Below, piece by piece: positions 26,522 to 35,752 of a stretch of DNA of 64,000 nt. The stretch spans positions 1 through 64,000 of the forward strand of contig JAQXRG010000103.1 in NCBI GenBank assembly GCA_029218405.1, in the 5' to 3' direction. This DNA is from Bacteroidales bacterium (GTDB taxonomy: Bacteria > Bacteroidota > Bacteroidia > Bacteroidales > Bacteroidaceae). Below the pieces are notes generated by a model. It was not told the origin of the DNA. It saw only the letters and a program-made list of their open reading frames with translations, and did no database searches. The stretch's first letter is position 1; every line of letters starts with the position of its first letter. A program made the translations under genes and the position numbers.

Positions 26522-28003
26522 ATGAACAGACTTATCTCCTACATCATCGGCACACTGCTGGCCGTCAGTTACTTCCTGAGCTACCGGGGTATCCTCTCGC
26601 ACGTGATTGCCTATCACGAGCAGCACCACCTGTTTCTCTACAGCGAAGCTTATCTCGCCCATCAGCTGGAGACCGAGGGACTGCTTCGTTACCTCACCGA
26701 CTTCCTCATCCAATTCTTCTATTATCCTACAGCAGGCAGCGCGCTGCTGGCCTTGCTGCTGACCGCCAGCTATTTCCTGACACGACGCCTCGTGTTCCTC
26801 TTCACTGGCCTCACTGACGCGCTCCACCTGTCCGTACTGCCCTCCTTCGCTCTGTTCTTCTATACCCTTTCCGCCGAACATGAGCTGACCTGGGTGACCG
26901 GATGGACACTGGCCCTCTGTGGACTTTGCCTCATCGGGCATCTCCTGCGACCGTACCCTCTCTTACAACCCGTGTTCCGCCGACTGCACCTTCCCCGGCG
27001 TACAGGATGGCGCATCACCTGCCTGCTGACAGTCCTGACGGCCTACACAGCGGGCGGCTACCTCTATTTCATCCATCACTACAACCGCAAGGAAGGCATC
27101 ATGCTCAAGACCGAACAGTTCGTCAGGCACAAAGACTGGCCGGCCGTACTCGACTATACTGAGCGTTACCTGAACTCCGGCAAGACCAACCCGCTGATGG
27201 CCTATTTCCACAGCCTCGCCCTCTACCACACCGGACAACTGCCTTACCGGCTGTTTGACTATCCGGCCACACTGGGCGTAAAGACCCTCTACCTGCCCTG
27301 GAACAGCAACAGCCGCGAAAGCGAGTACGGACATTTTGTCTATGAAGACCTGGGATACCTGAACGAAGCCCACCGCTGGGAGTTCGAGGCCATGGTGGTA
27401 TGGGGAGAGACCGCCCCTCACCTGCTGAACCTGGCCCGCTACAACATCGCCAACCACCGTCCACGGGTGGCCCAACGCTTTCTGAACAAGCTGAAACAGT
27501 CCCTCTTCTACCGGTCTGAGGCCCTGCAACTGGAAAAACAACTGACGAGCGGCAACGTGGAAGGACTTCACAACGCCCTATCGGCGGCTCCTGACCGACC
27601 TGCCCGTTTCTCTAACGTGCTTAACCTGGGGCCGGAACTGGAATACCTCTGCGACCAGGACCCGGAGAACCGGATGGCCTTCGAGTACCTGATGAGCTAT
27701 CTGCTGCTCAGCAACAACATCCAGCGGTTTGCGGACAACCTGCCCCGCATCCGCCGCTTCCACTACCCCTCCCTTCCTCCCGCCTACGAGGAAGCACTTT
27801 ATGTGTACCGACTCAAGGTGGGTGAAGAGGCCTTCCGCGACCGCGGATTCCGTTTGTCGGACACCACCGAAGCACGGTTCCGGCGCTACTACCAGCTCCT
27901 GCAAGCCGGACAGACAGCCGCCTTACGGTCGGAATTTGGCAACACCTATTGGTATTACCTCCACCACCTGAGCCCCTACGGCAACAAAGCCATCGATAAC
28001 TAA
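26522..28003 (+). CDS. DUF6057-type polytopic membrane protein
   Basis: A 493-residue protein with about five to six hydrophobic segments in the first 190 residues (for example LISYIIGTLLAVSYFLSY) followed by a soluble helical, TPR-like domain (WPAVLDYTERYLNSGKTNPLMAYFHSLALYHTG). It resembles the DUF6057 proteins I associate with SusCD loci in Bacteroides, by pattern only. No enzymatic motif is seen. It follows susD after a hairpin and precedes the PD40 lipoprotein by 16 bases, so the two probably work together. Role in uptake or assembly of the SusCD locus is conjecture. Confidence 0.65.
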   Translation: MNRLISYIIGTLLAVSYFLSYRGILSHVIAYHEQHHLFLYSEAYLAHQLETEGLLRYLTDFLIQFFYYPTAGSALLALLLTASYFLTRRLVFLFTGLTDALHLSVLPSFALFFYTLSAEHELTWVTGWTLALCGLCLIGHLLRPYPLLQPVFRRLHLPRRTGWRITCLLTVLTAYTAGGYLYFIHHYNRKEGIMLKTEQFVRHKDWPAVLDYTERYLNSGKTNPLMAYFHSLALYHTGQLPYRLFDYPATLGVKTLYLPWNSNSRESEYGHFVYEDLGYLNEAHRWEFEAMVVWGETAPHLLNLARYNIANHRPRVAQRFLNKLKQSLFYRSEALQLEKQLTSGNVEGLHNALSAAPDRPARFSNVLNLGPELEYLCDQDPENRMAFEYLMSYLLLSNNIQRFADNLPRIRRFHYPSLPPAYEEALYVYRLKVGEEAFRDRGFRLSDTTEARFRRYYQLLQAGQTAALRSEFGNTYWYYLHHLSPYGNKAIDN

Positions 28004-28019
28004 CCCTTAACAACAAACG

Positions 28020-29510
28020 ATGCCCATGAGAACCTGTCTTATCCTCTCCTTTACCTTGTGGCTGGCATGCTGCGGCTGCAACCCCTATCACCCCGCCGAC
28101 CGCGAAACCGCCGAGCAGCCCTCCCTCTCTCCCCATCCTGCGGAGGTCACTTTTCCCTGCAACATCGCGCCTCCCAACTTCACCATACAGACCCCTGGCG
28201 AGCGCTACCAGACCGAAATCGGCATAGAAGGGCAACCAGCCGCCTTTCACCTGAGTACCGCCACGCCCACCGTACAGATTCCGCCGAAAAAATGGCGGAC
28301 ACTGCTCGGGCAAGCAGCCGGCAAAGCCCTCTACTTCCGTATCAGCATCCAGCAGGGCCATCAATGGGTCCGTTATGCCGACATCCACTGCCGGGTGTCC
28401 ACGCACCCCATCGACCCCTTCCTGACCTACCGTCTGCTCTATCCGGGCTATGAGCTTTGGAACGAGATGGGTATCTACCAGCGCGACCTGACCTCGTACC
28501 AGGAAGAGGCCATCGTGGAGAACCGGCACTTCGGACATCAATGCGTGAACTGCCACTCCTTCAACCAGCACCGCCCCGACGAAATGATGCTGCACGTCCG
28601 GGGAGCGCAAGGAGGAACCTTGATTGCCCACAACGGCAAGGTGGAGAAGGTCAACCCCAAGGCACCGGGATTCAACTACGGCCCCACTTACCCTGCGTGG
28701 CACCCCTCCGGACGTTACCTTTTCTTCGCCACCAACGAAATCCAGCAGTTCTTCCATGCCAGCGGCTCCAAACCCATTGAGGTATCCGACTTGGGCGCTG
28801 ACCTGATGGCCTACGATGTGGACCAGCATATCGCCTACACCGACTCGCTCGTGTATGGTGACGACTGGCTGGAGACCTTCCCCGCCTGCGCCCCCAACGG
28901 CACAGACCTCTATTTCTGCCGGGCCAAAGGATACCGGAAAGGCATGGCCTTGGACAGCATCCGTTACGACCTCTGCCGCATCCGTTTCGACGCACAGACC
29001 CAGCGGTTCTCTGACCTTCAGTGTGTCGTGCCAGCTTCCAAGCAGCAGAAATCCGTCTCCTTCCCGCGCGTGTCGCCCGACGGACGGTATGTCCTCTACG
29101 TCCTCTCCGATTATGGCAACTTCTCCATCTGGCACCCCGAAAGCGACCTGTATCTGCTGGACACTACGACAGGACAAAGCCGGTGCCTGACGGAAGTAAA
29201 CAGCAACGATGTGGACAGTTACCCCACCTGGAGCTCATCGGGCCGGTGGATTGTGTTCAGCAGCAAACGCATGGACGGATTGTGGGCACGGCCGTACATC
29301 GCTTCCTTCGACCCTGAAACCGGAAAAGCAGGACACCCCTTCGTCTTGCCTCAGAAAGAGCCCGACTTCTACGACCAATGTACCTACACCTTCAACCGGC
29401 CCGAACTTATCCTGTCTGCGGTGACCACCGGCAAGACCCTGGAACAAGCGGTCGCCCGACCCGCTATCCCCAGCACCCGACCGGAGCGGACCTTGCAAGA
29501 TGAACAATAA
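28020..29510 (+). CDS. PD40 beta-propeller lipoprotein with one haem-c motif
   Basis: A 496-residue lipoprotein: signal peptide MPMRTCLILSFTLWLACC with a lipobox ending at Cys near residue 18-20. The N-terminal part (about 45-140) is a beta domain. CVNCH at residues 175-179 is a c-type haem attachment motif of the form CxxCH. The C-terminal half has TolB/PD40 repeats (YPAWHPSGRYLFFATN, FPRVSPDGRYVLYVLSD, YPTWSSSGRWIVFSSK). Start may be ATG 28020 or 28026. Similar proteins are annotated as cytochrome-like or TolB-like and occur beside DUF6057. Whether haem is bound is untested; CxxCH can also be structural or metal binding. Confidence 0.8.
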   Translation: MPMRTCLILSFTLWLACCGCNPYHPADRETAEQPSLSPHPAEVTFPCNIAPPNFTIQTPGERYQTEIGIEGQPAAFHLSTATPTVQIPPKKWRTLLGQAAGKALYFRISIQQGHQWVRYADIHCRVSTHPIDPFLTYRLLYPGYELWNEMGIYQRDLTSYQEEAIVENRHFGHQCVNCHSFNQHRPDEMMLHVRGAQGGTLIAHNGKVEKVNPKAPGFNYGPTYPAWHPSGRYLFFATNEIQQFFHASGSKPIEVSDLGADLMAYDVDQHIAYTDSLVYGDDWLETFPACAPNGTDLYFCRAKGYRKGMALDSIRYDLCRIRFDAQTQRFSDLQCVVPASKQQKSVSFPRVSPDGRYVLYVLSDYGNFSIWHPESDLYLLDTTTGQSRCLTEVNSNDVDSYPTWSSSGRWIVFSSKRMDGLWARPYIASFDPETGKAGHPFVLPQKEPDFYDQCTYTFNRPELILSAVTTGKTLEQAVARPAIPSTRPERTLQDEQ

Positions 29511-29547
29511 AAAAGTCGTAAACATTTCTCGTTTAAGAAAAAATAAG

Positions 29548-29555
29548 TAACTTTG
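29548..29555 (+). promoter_or_regulatory. -7 box for pyrH
   Basis: TAACTTTG matches TAnnTTTG and lies 28 bases before the pyrH ATG. No clear -33 element. Confidence 0.6.
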
Positions 29556-29583
29556 CTCCATATACCTTAAATTACGAGTAAAT

Positions 29584-30294
29584 ATGGCAAGATTCAAACG
29601 CATTCTGCTCAAGCTGAGCGGAGAAAGTCTGATGGGAGAAAAGAAATACGGGATTGACGAGAAGCGGCTGGGTGAATACGCACAGCAAATCAAGGAAATC
29701 CATGATATGGGTGTGCAGATAGGCATCGTCATCGGCGGAGGAAACATCTTCCGCGGACTGAGCGGTGCCGGCAAAGGTTTCGACCGCGTGAAGGGCGACC
29801 AGATGGGCATGCTCGCCACCGTCATCAACAGCCTGGGACTCAGCTCGGCCCTGACCGCCGCCGGGGTGAAGGCCCGTGTGCTGACCGCTATCCGTATGGA
29901 ACCCATCGGCGAGTTCTATACCAAGTGGAAGGCCATTGAGGCGATGGAGAACGGCGAAGTGGTCATCATGTCCGCCGGTACCGGCAACCCCTTCTTCACC
30001 ACCGACACCGGCTCGTCGCTGCGTGGCATCGAGATTGAGGCCGACGTGATGCTGAAAGGCACCCGCGTGGATGGCATCTATACCGCCGACCCGGAAAAAG
30101 ACCCCACCGCCACCAAGTTCGACGACATCACCTACGATGAGGTGCTGGCCCGCGGCCTGAAGGTGATGGACCTGACCGCCACCTGCATGTGCAAGGAAAA
30201 CAAGCTGCCTATCATCGTGTTCGACATGGACACCGTGGGCAACCTGAAGAAAGTGATGGCCGGCGAGAACATCGGTACCCTGGTACACAATTAA
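29584..30294 (+). CDS. pyrH: UMP kinase
   Basis: Cytoplasmic hexameric kinase that makes UDP from UMP. The 236-residue protein has the amino-acid-kinase-fold motifs KLSGESLMG at the N-terminus, IGGGNIFRG near residue 50, and the nucleotide-binding FFTTDTGSSLRGIEIEAD and TATCMCKENKLPIIVF. Length and motifs are typical. It has its own promoter and is followed by manA after 64 bases. Confidence 0.97.
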   Translation: MARFKRILLKLSGESLMGEKKYGIDEKRLGEYAQQIKEIHDMGVQIGIVIGGGNIFRGLSGAGKGFDRVKGDQMGMLATVINSLGLSSALTAAGVKARVLTAIRMEPIGEFYTKWKAIEAMENGEVVIMSAGTGNPFFTTDTGSSLRGIEIEADVMLKGTRVDGIYTADPEKDPTATKFDDITYDEVLARGLKVMDLTATCMCKENKLPIIVFDMDTVGNLKKVMAGENIGTLVHN

Positions 30295-30358
30295 GGCTTC
30301 CGCACCGACGGAAACGTGACACTACAACAGAATCATTAACCTATAAACATCAGCAACT

Positions 30359-31330
30359 ATGTATCCTTTGAAATTCCAACCCTTATTGAAGTCCACCATC
30401 TGGGGTGGCGAGAAAATCATTCCGTTCAAGCACCTTGACCTGCAGCAGGAGAAGGTAGGCGAAAGCTGGGAAATCTCCGGTGTGCCCGGTGACGAGTCCA
30501 TCGTGGCCAACGGCGCGGACGCTGGCAAGAACCTGCAGCAGATGATGGACGAATACAAGGGAGCACTGGTCGGCGAAGAGAACTACAAGCGCTTCGACGG
30601 CCAATTCCCCTTGCTCATCAAGTTCATTGACGCGCAGGACGACCTCTCCATCCAGGTACACCCCGACGACGAGCTGGCACAGCAGCGCCACAACTCACGC
30701 GGCAAGACGGAAATGTGGTACGTCATCGACAATGACGGCGGAAAGGCTCACCTCCGCTCCGGACTGAGCCGCGCAATCACCCCGCAGCAGTATGCCGACA
30801 TGATTGCCGACAACACCATCACTGACGCACTGAAGGAATATGCCGTACAGCCGGGCGACGTGTACTACCTCCCCGCCGGACGTATCCACAGCATCGGTGC
30901 CGGCTGCTTCATCGCCGAAATCCAGGAGACCTCGAACATCACATACCGCATCTATGACTTCAACCGGAAGGACAAGAACGGCAATACCCGCGAGCTGCAC
31001 ACCGAACTGTCGAAGGACGCCATCGACTACAGCGTGGAGGACGACTACCGCACCGCCTATACCCCGAAGCAGAACGAGCCGGTGGAACTGGTGGCCTGCC
31101 CGTACTTCACGACCACTGTCTATGACCTGACCGAACCCATGAGCATGGACTACAGCGAGCTGGACTCGTTCGTCATCCTCATCGGCATGGAAGGTGCCTG
31201 CACCGTGACCGACAACGAAGGCAACACCATCGACCTGCAGGCCGGTGAGTCCATCCTCTTCCCGGCCACGACCAAGGGACTGGAAGTGACCCCCAAGGGC
31301 AATGTGAAGTTCCTCGAAACCTACGTTTAA
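30359..31330 (+). CDS. manA: Mannose-6-phosphate isomerase, class I
   Basis: Cytoplasmic zinc enzyme that interconverts mannose-6-phosphate and fructose-6-phosphate. The 323-residue protein starts with PLKFQPLLKSTIWGGEKI, has zinc-ligand motifs QVHPDDELAQQ and KTEMWYV near residue 100, and the GDVYYLPAGRIHSIGAG motif near residue 170. It is the short form common in Bacteroidetes. It is followed by a GH92 alpha-mannosidase after 16 bases, so its substrate likely comes from mannose freed by that enzyme. Confidence 0.95.
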   Translation: MYPLKFQPLLKSTIWGGEKIIPFKHLDLQQEKVGESWEISGVPGDESIVANGADAGKNLQQMMDEYKGALVGEENYKRFDGQFPLLIKFIDAQDDLSIQVHPDDELAQQRHNSRGKTEMWYVIDNDGGKAHLRSGLSRAITPQQYADMIADNTITDALKEYAVQPGDVYYLPAGRIHSIGAGCFIAEIQETSNITYRIYDFNRKDKNGNTRELHTELSKDAIDYSVEDDYRTAYTPKQNEPVELVACPYFTTTVYDLTEPMSMDYSELDSFVILIGMEGACTVTDNEGNTIDLQAGESILFPATTKGLEVTPKGNVKFLETYV

Positions 31331-31346
31331 TCCGATCCGTACCATC

Positions 31347-33554
31347 ATGAACAGACTCATCACCTTTGGTTGCGGACTGGCGCTCACGGCTTTCGCCGTG
31401 AGCTGCTCGTCCGCAGGACAGGACAAGGCGTCCATGGACTACACGCAGTACGTGAACCCCTTCATCGGTGCCGCCGACAACGGACACACCTTCCCCGGCG
31501 CCTGCACTCCCTTCGGCATGATTCAGACCAGCCCCGTAACGGGAGCTGTGGGATGGAGGTACTGCTCCGAATATGTCTATACCGACTCCCTCATCTGGGG
31601 CTTCTCGCAGACCCACCTCAACGGTACGGGCTGCATGGACCTAGGCGACCTGCTGGTCATGCCGGTCACCGGCCAGCGCCAACGGGCATGGGATGACTAC
31701 CGCAGTGCCTTCCGCAAGGATACGGAAGCTGCCACTCCGGGCTACTACACCGTCACCCTTGACCGTCCGGGTGTGAAGGTGGAACTCACTTCGACCACCC
31801 ACACCGCCCTGCACCGCTATACCTACCAGCAGGCCGACTCTGCCTCGGTGCTCATTGACCTGCAGCACGGCCCCAGCTGGAACGAGAACCAGTACCACTC
31901 ACAGGTACGCTTCTGCGAAACCAAGTGGGAAGACGGCAAGACCCTGACCGGCCATGTGAAGAACAGCGTATGGGTGAACCAGGACTACTTCTTCGTGCTT
32001 CAGTTCGACCATGAAGTGGCCTCCACCCTCCAGCTCCCCATGGGTGAGACGGAAAAAGGACAGCGCATCGTGGCCACCTTCGACGGCGTGAAGCCCGGCG
32101 AGGAGGTGCTGATGAAGCTTGCTCTCTCCACCACCAGCATCGAAGGCGCGAAGAAGAACCTCGCCGCTGAACTGCCGGGATGGGACTTCGAGGCTACTCG
32201 CCAGGCAGCGCATGACACCTGGAACTCGTACCTGAGCCGCATTGAACTGGAAGGCACGGACGACCAGAAAACCAATTTCTATACCTCGTTCTACCATGCC
32301 CTCATCCAGCCCAATGAAATCTCTGACGTGGATGGCATGTACCGCAACGCCGCCGATTCGATTGTACCTGCCACGGGCGGCAAGTTCTACTCCACCTTCT
32401 CGGCGTGGGACACCTACCGTGCGGCCCATCCTTTCTACACCCTGATGGTGCCCGAACGGGTGGACGGACTGGTGAACTCCCTCGTTGACCAGGCGGACGT
32501 GCAGGGCTTCCTGCCCATCTGGGGCTTGTGGGGCAAGGAGAACTACTGCATGGTAGCCAACCACGCGGTGCCCATCGTGGCCGAAGCCTACGCCAAAGGC
32601 TTCCGAGGCTTTGATGCCGAACGCGCCTTCCGGGCCATCAAGCGCACCCAGACCGAGTCGCACAAGCTGAAATCGGACTGGGAGACTTATATGAAGTACG
32701 GCTACCTGCCGACCGACCTCATCGCCACCGAATCGGTGTCCTCCACCCTGGAAAGTGTGTACGATGACTACGCCGCCGCCGACATGGCCAAACGCATGGG
32801 CAAGGAAGACGAGGCTGCTTACTTCGGCCAACGCGCTGAGTTCTACAAGAACCTGTTCGACCCGACCACGAAGTTCATGCGTCCGCGCAAGAGCGACGGC
32901 TCGTGGAAATCGCCCTTCAACCCCAGCTTAGTGGGCCACTCCGAAAGTGTGGGCGGCGACTACACGGAAGGCAACGCCTGGCAATATACCTGGCACGTAC
33001 AGCACGATGTGCCGGGCCTGATCGCACTGATGGGCGGCGAGGAAGCCTTCTGCAACAAGCTTGACTCCCTGTTCACGCTGAAGCTGGAAACCACCCAGGC
33101 CGACGTGACGGGTCTCATCGGACAGTACGCCCACGGCAACGAGCCGAGCCACCACGTGACTTACCTCTACGCTTTGGCGGGCAAGCCTGCCCGTACACAG
33201 GAACTGGTGCGCGAGATTTTCGACACTCAGTACCGCCCACAGCCCGACGGCCTGTGCGGCAACGATGACTGCGGCCAGATGTCTGCCTGGTACATGCTTT
33301 CGGCCATGGGCTTCTACCCTGTTGACCCCGTCAGCGCACAGTACGTCTTCGGTGCCCCGCAGATGCCCAAGTTCGTGCTGCACCTGGCCGGCGGCAAGAC
33401 CTTCACCATCCTGGCAGAAGGTCTGAGTCCGGAGAACAAGTACGTGGAAAGCATCACCCTGAACGGTGAGCCATACACCCAGCGCACCATCGCCCACGAG
33501 GATATCGTGAAGGGCGGCACACTGGTCTATCAGATGACAGCTACCCCACAATAA
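31347..33554 (+). CDS. GH92 family alpha-mannosidase lipoprotein
   Basis: Calcium-dependent exo-alpha-mannosidase that removes terminal mannose from host or yeast-type glycans. The 735-residue protein begins with a lipoprotein signal peptide (LALTAFAVSC, Cys near residue 20), then the GH92 N-terminal domain (YVNPFIGAADNGHTFPGA). The catalytic region has HGNEPSHHVTYLY, whose Glu is the general acid in studied members, and GNDDCGQMSAWYMLSAMGFYPVDP with the base aspartates. Both are intact. Linkage preference cannot be read. It shares an operon with manA and ends at a strong terminator; SusCD lies upstream beyond pyrH. Confidence 0.95.
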   Translation: MNRLITFGCGLALTAFAVSCSSAGQDKASMDYTQYVNPFIGAADNGHTFPGACTPFGMIQTSPVTGAVGWRYCSEYVYTDSLIWGFSQTHLNGTGCMDLGDLLVMPVTGQRQRAWDDYRSAFRKDTEAATPGYYTVTLDRPGVKVELTSTTHTALHRYTYQQADSASVLIDLQHGPSWNENQYHSQVRFCETKWEDGKTLTGHVKNSVWVNQDYFFVLQFDHEVASTLQLPMGETEKGQRIVATFDGVKPGEEVLMKLALSTTSIEGAKKNLAAELPGWDFEATRQAAHDTWNSYLSRIELEGTDDQKTNFYTSFYHALIQPNEISDVDGMYRNAADSIVPATGGKFYSTFSAWDTYRAAHPFYTLMVPERVDGLVNSLVDQADVQGFLPIWGLWGKENYCMVANHAVPIVAEAYAKGFRGFDAERAFRAIKRTQTESHKLKSDWETYMKYGYLPTDLIATESVSSTLESVYDDYAAADMAKRMGKEDEAAYFGQRAEFYKNLFDPTTKFMRPRKSDGSWKSPFNPSLVGHSESVGGDYTEGNAWQYTWHVQHDVPGLIALMGGEEAFCNKLDSLFTLKLETTQADVTGLIGQYAHGNEPSHHVTYLYALAGKPARTQELVREIFDTQYRPQPDGLCGNDDCGQMSAWYMLSAMGFYPVDPVSAQYVFGAPQMPKFVLHLAGGKTFTILAEGLSPENKYVESITLNGEPYTQRTIAHEDIVKGGTLVYQMTATPQ

Positions 33555-33573
33555 GCACGCTGGACATCCTCGT

Positions 33574-33616
33574 AAAAAAATCCTGGGCTACCTCACCGGT
33601 GCCCAGGATTTTTTTT
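33574..33616. terminator. Bidirectional terminator after the GH92 gene
   Basis: A near-perfect stem (AATCCTGGGC with GCCCAGGATT) is extended by seven A residues on the left and eight T residues on the right, so it works on both strands. It also ends the minus-strand TPR gene. Confidence 0.9.
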
Positions 33617-35441
33617 AACCCTGCAGGTCCTTTATCCACAAACGCAGCAGCTGGATACCCTGGTGGTTAATGTCCATGCCGCTCACCTCATCGAGATAAC
33701 GTACGGCCTTTTGTTGTTCTCCCAATCCGAGGTAGCCAAAGGCCAGCATGTATTTGCAATGAATCTCGTTCTTGCGGTCGAGACTGTCTTCCCAAATGAG
33801 CAGGTCGGGCAGCGAGACAGCGAAATAGTCCATCACCTGCTTCTCGAAGATGTGCTGTTTGCCATAGCCTACGAGCCGGTAGAAACGGCCGTTGGCCTCG
33901 CCACGACGGCCGAGCTTCAGCAAAGCCAGTCCCTGATAGAAAATCTTGTCGGGCTTGGCATCATTGTAGTACATGGCAGCAGCCGGTTCCTGTGGACCCT
34001 GGGTGGCCAGTTCCCACCACTTGCGTGCCTCGTCCAGCTGTCCGAGCCCCTCGTGACAACAGCCGAGGAAATAGTGGAAGTCATTCTCCTGAGCACCGAA
34101 GAGTTTACCCTCGCCGAGATGACGGGGATAGTCGAGGCACTGTTCGAGCAGCGGGATGGCGTCCTGGAAACGGCACTCAGTCATCGCCTGCATGGCCAGT
34201 CCGACACGGGCTGTCTGATACTGGGAACTCACCTTGCCTTCGCCTCCTTCCCAGGGATGGAACTGATGCGCGTCCAACTGCTGCTTCGCCTCCGCATACC
34301 GGCCGGTCTGGTTGAGCAGGGTAATCTCTTCGAGCACCAGGTCATCGCGTTGGGCCACCAGGTCAGGATAGTGACAGAGGAAAGCGAGACGTTCTTCGTG
34401 CGGTTTCTGCAGAGGCTTGTAGAGCTGGTCAAGCTCCATCAGCACGCGGGCATCGGTCTCGTCGAGACGGAAGGCACGCTCCATGCACTCCAACGCCTCC
34501 TGTTGTCGGTCCTGCTTGTTGAAGCGGGCCAAGGAGAGATTGCGCCATACAGTGGGGAACTGCGGGTCGAGCTGGGCCGACAGCTCCCAGTTCTCGATGG
34601 CGAGGTCATACTGGCGGGCGGCATAATACAGGCAACCCAGGTAATAAGGAGCCTTGGCTCCCTGAGGATGGGCCAGCTTGGCCGCTTCGAGTGCCATCAC
34701 GTCTTCCGCACGGTTGGGGAAACAGTAGCGGGAGTCCGCCTGTTCGGCTTCCTCATAGCGTTGCAGGTAATAGTAGGTCATCGGCGTATCGGCCTTTTCG
34801 GCAATGGCCATCTCCCAGATAGCCTGCGCCTCCTCTAACCGTCCGGCCGCCTGATAGTCGAGCGCCAACTCATCATAGTTCTTGGCCAGTCCCTGCAGCA
34901 AGTGTTTCAGTTCGCCGAGAAGCGATGCATCGCCCGTCAGCAGATACTGCTCATAGCGGCAGCCATAGTTGAAGAGGTCGGTAGCGAGAGCCTCCTGACA
35001 CACCTTCATCGCCTGTTCCTTTTGTCCCATGAGCCGCAGCACCGCCGCTTTGAGTGCCAACGTCTTCTGGTTGTGCGCGCCATAGACCAGTCCGCGATTC
35101 AGTTCGTCGAGGGCCTCATCCAGCCGCCCCTGGTATTTCAGTACGAGGGCGAGATGATAGATGGGCTCCCCGTCGTAAGGGTTGGGATTCCGCTTCTGCG
35201 AGAGGCGCACCGCCTTGCGCAAGTAGGTCTCCGCCTTAGCGAACCGCCCCTTGCGGATGAACCAGAGTCCCATGGCATTGAGACAACGGATGTCATTAGG
35301 GTCTCGGCGCAACGCCTCCTCATAGTAATCCACAGGGCTCCAGGTGGCGTGGCGGTATTGCTCTAAGTGCAGTCCGGTGAGATAGAGTTGCTCGTTGGTC
35401 TTCACCTGTTCAGGGAGCAACGCCGCCTCGGCACTGTCGGG
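33615..35441 (-). pseudogene. DUF5107-type TPR protein, N-terminal half missing
   Basis: About 600 codons stay open. The sequence consists of TPR repeats (YYEEALRRDPNDIRCLNAMGLWF, AKAETYLRKAVRLSQKRNPN, YHLALVLKYQGRLDEALDELNRG, YYLGCLYYAARQYDLAIENWELSAQLDP) that match the C-terminal half of the roughly 1100-residue DUF5107 proteins of Bacteroidetes. The N-terminal DUF5107 domain and signal peptide are absent. Upstream in frame the sequence stops at a TGA near 35447. The only start is a TTG at 35420. The neighbouring divergent AraC gene also lacks its 5' part. Family recognition is by pattern; the TPR part itself has no internal breaks. Confidence 0.7.
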
Positions 35442-35442
35442 G

Positions 35443-35727
35443 ATGGGTCAGAACCACATGGCCCTACAGCAGGTCCTCGACTATATCGGCTACTCACAGA
35501 GTCATTTCTGCGCGCTCTTCAAACGGCAGACGGGCATGAGTCCGCTCGCCTATTTCAACCGTCTGAAGATACAGCGAGCCTGCCTGCTGCTGAGAGAGAC
35601 CGAACTGAAAATCAACCAAATCTGCCACAAGCTGGGCATCAAGGACCAGTATTACTTCTCACGGCTGTTCTCCAAGACCATGGGGCAGTCGCCCACTGAC
35701 TACCGTAAGCACCCATCGTCCGCCTGA
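35443..35727 (+). pseudogene. AraC-family regulator, C-terminal HTH domain only
   Basis: A 94-residue frame from ATG 35443 holds the complete two-helix-turn-helix domain (LQQVLDYIGYSQSHFCALFKRQTG, MSPLAYFNRLKIQRACLLLRETELKINQICHKLG, YYFSRLFSKTMGQSPTDYRK) but no ligand-binding N-terminal domain, which would be about 180 residues in typical members. No promoter is visible, and the DUF5107 remnant's 5' edge lies within a few bases. A short free-standing HTH that still binds DNA is possible. It is most simply a remnant of a regulator once divergent from the DUF5107 gene. Confidence 0.75.
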
Positions 35728-35752
35728 CAGCCGGCCGTCCCTCCGCGCGCCG

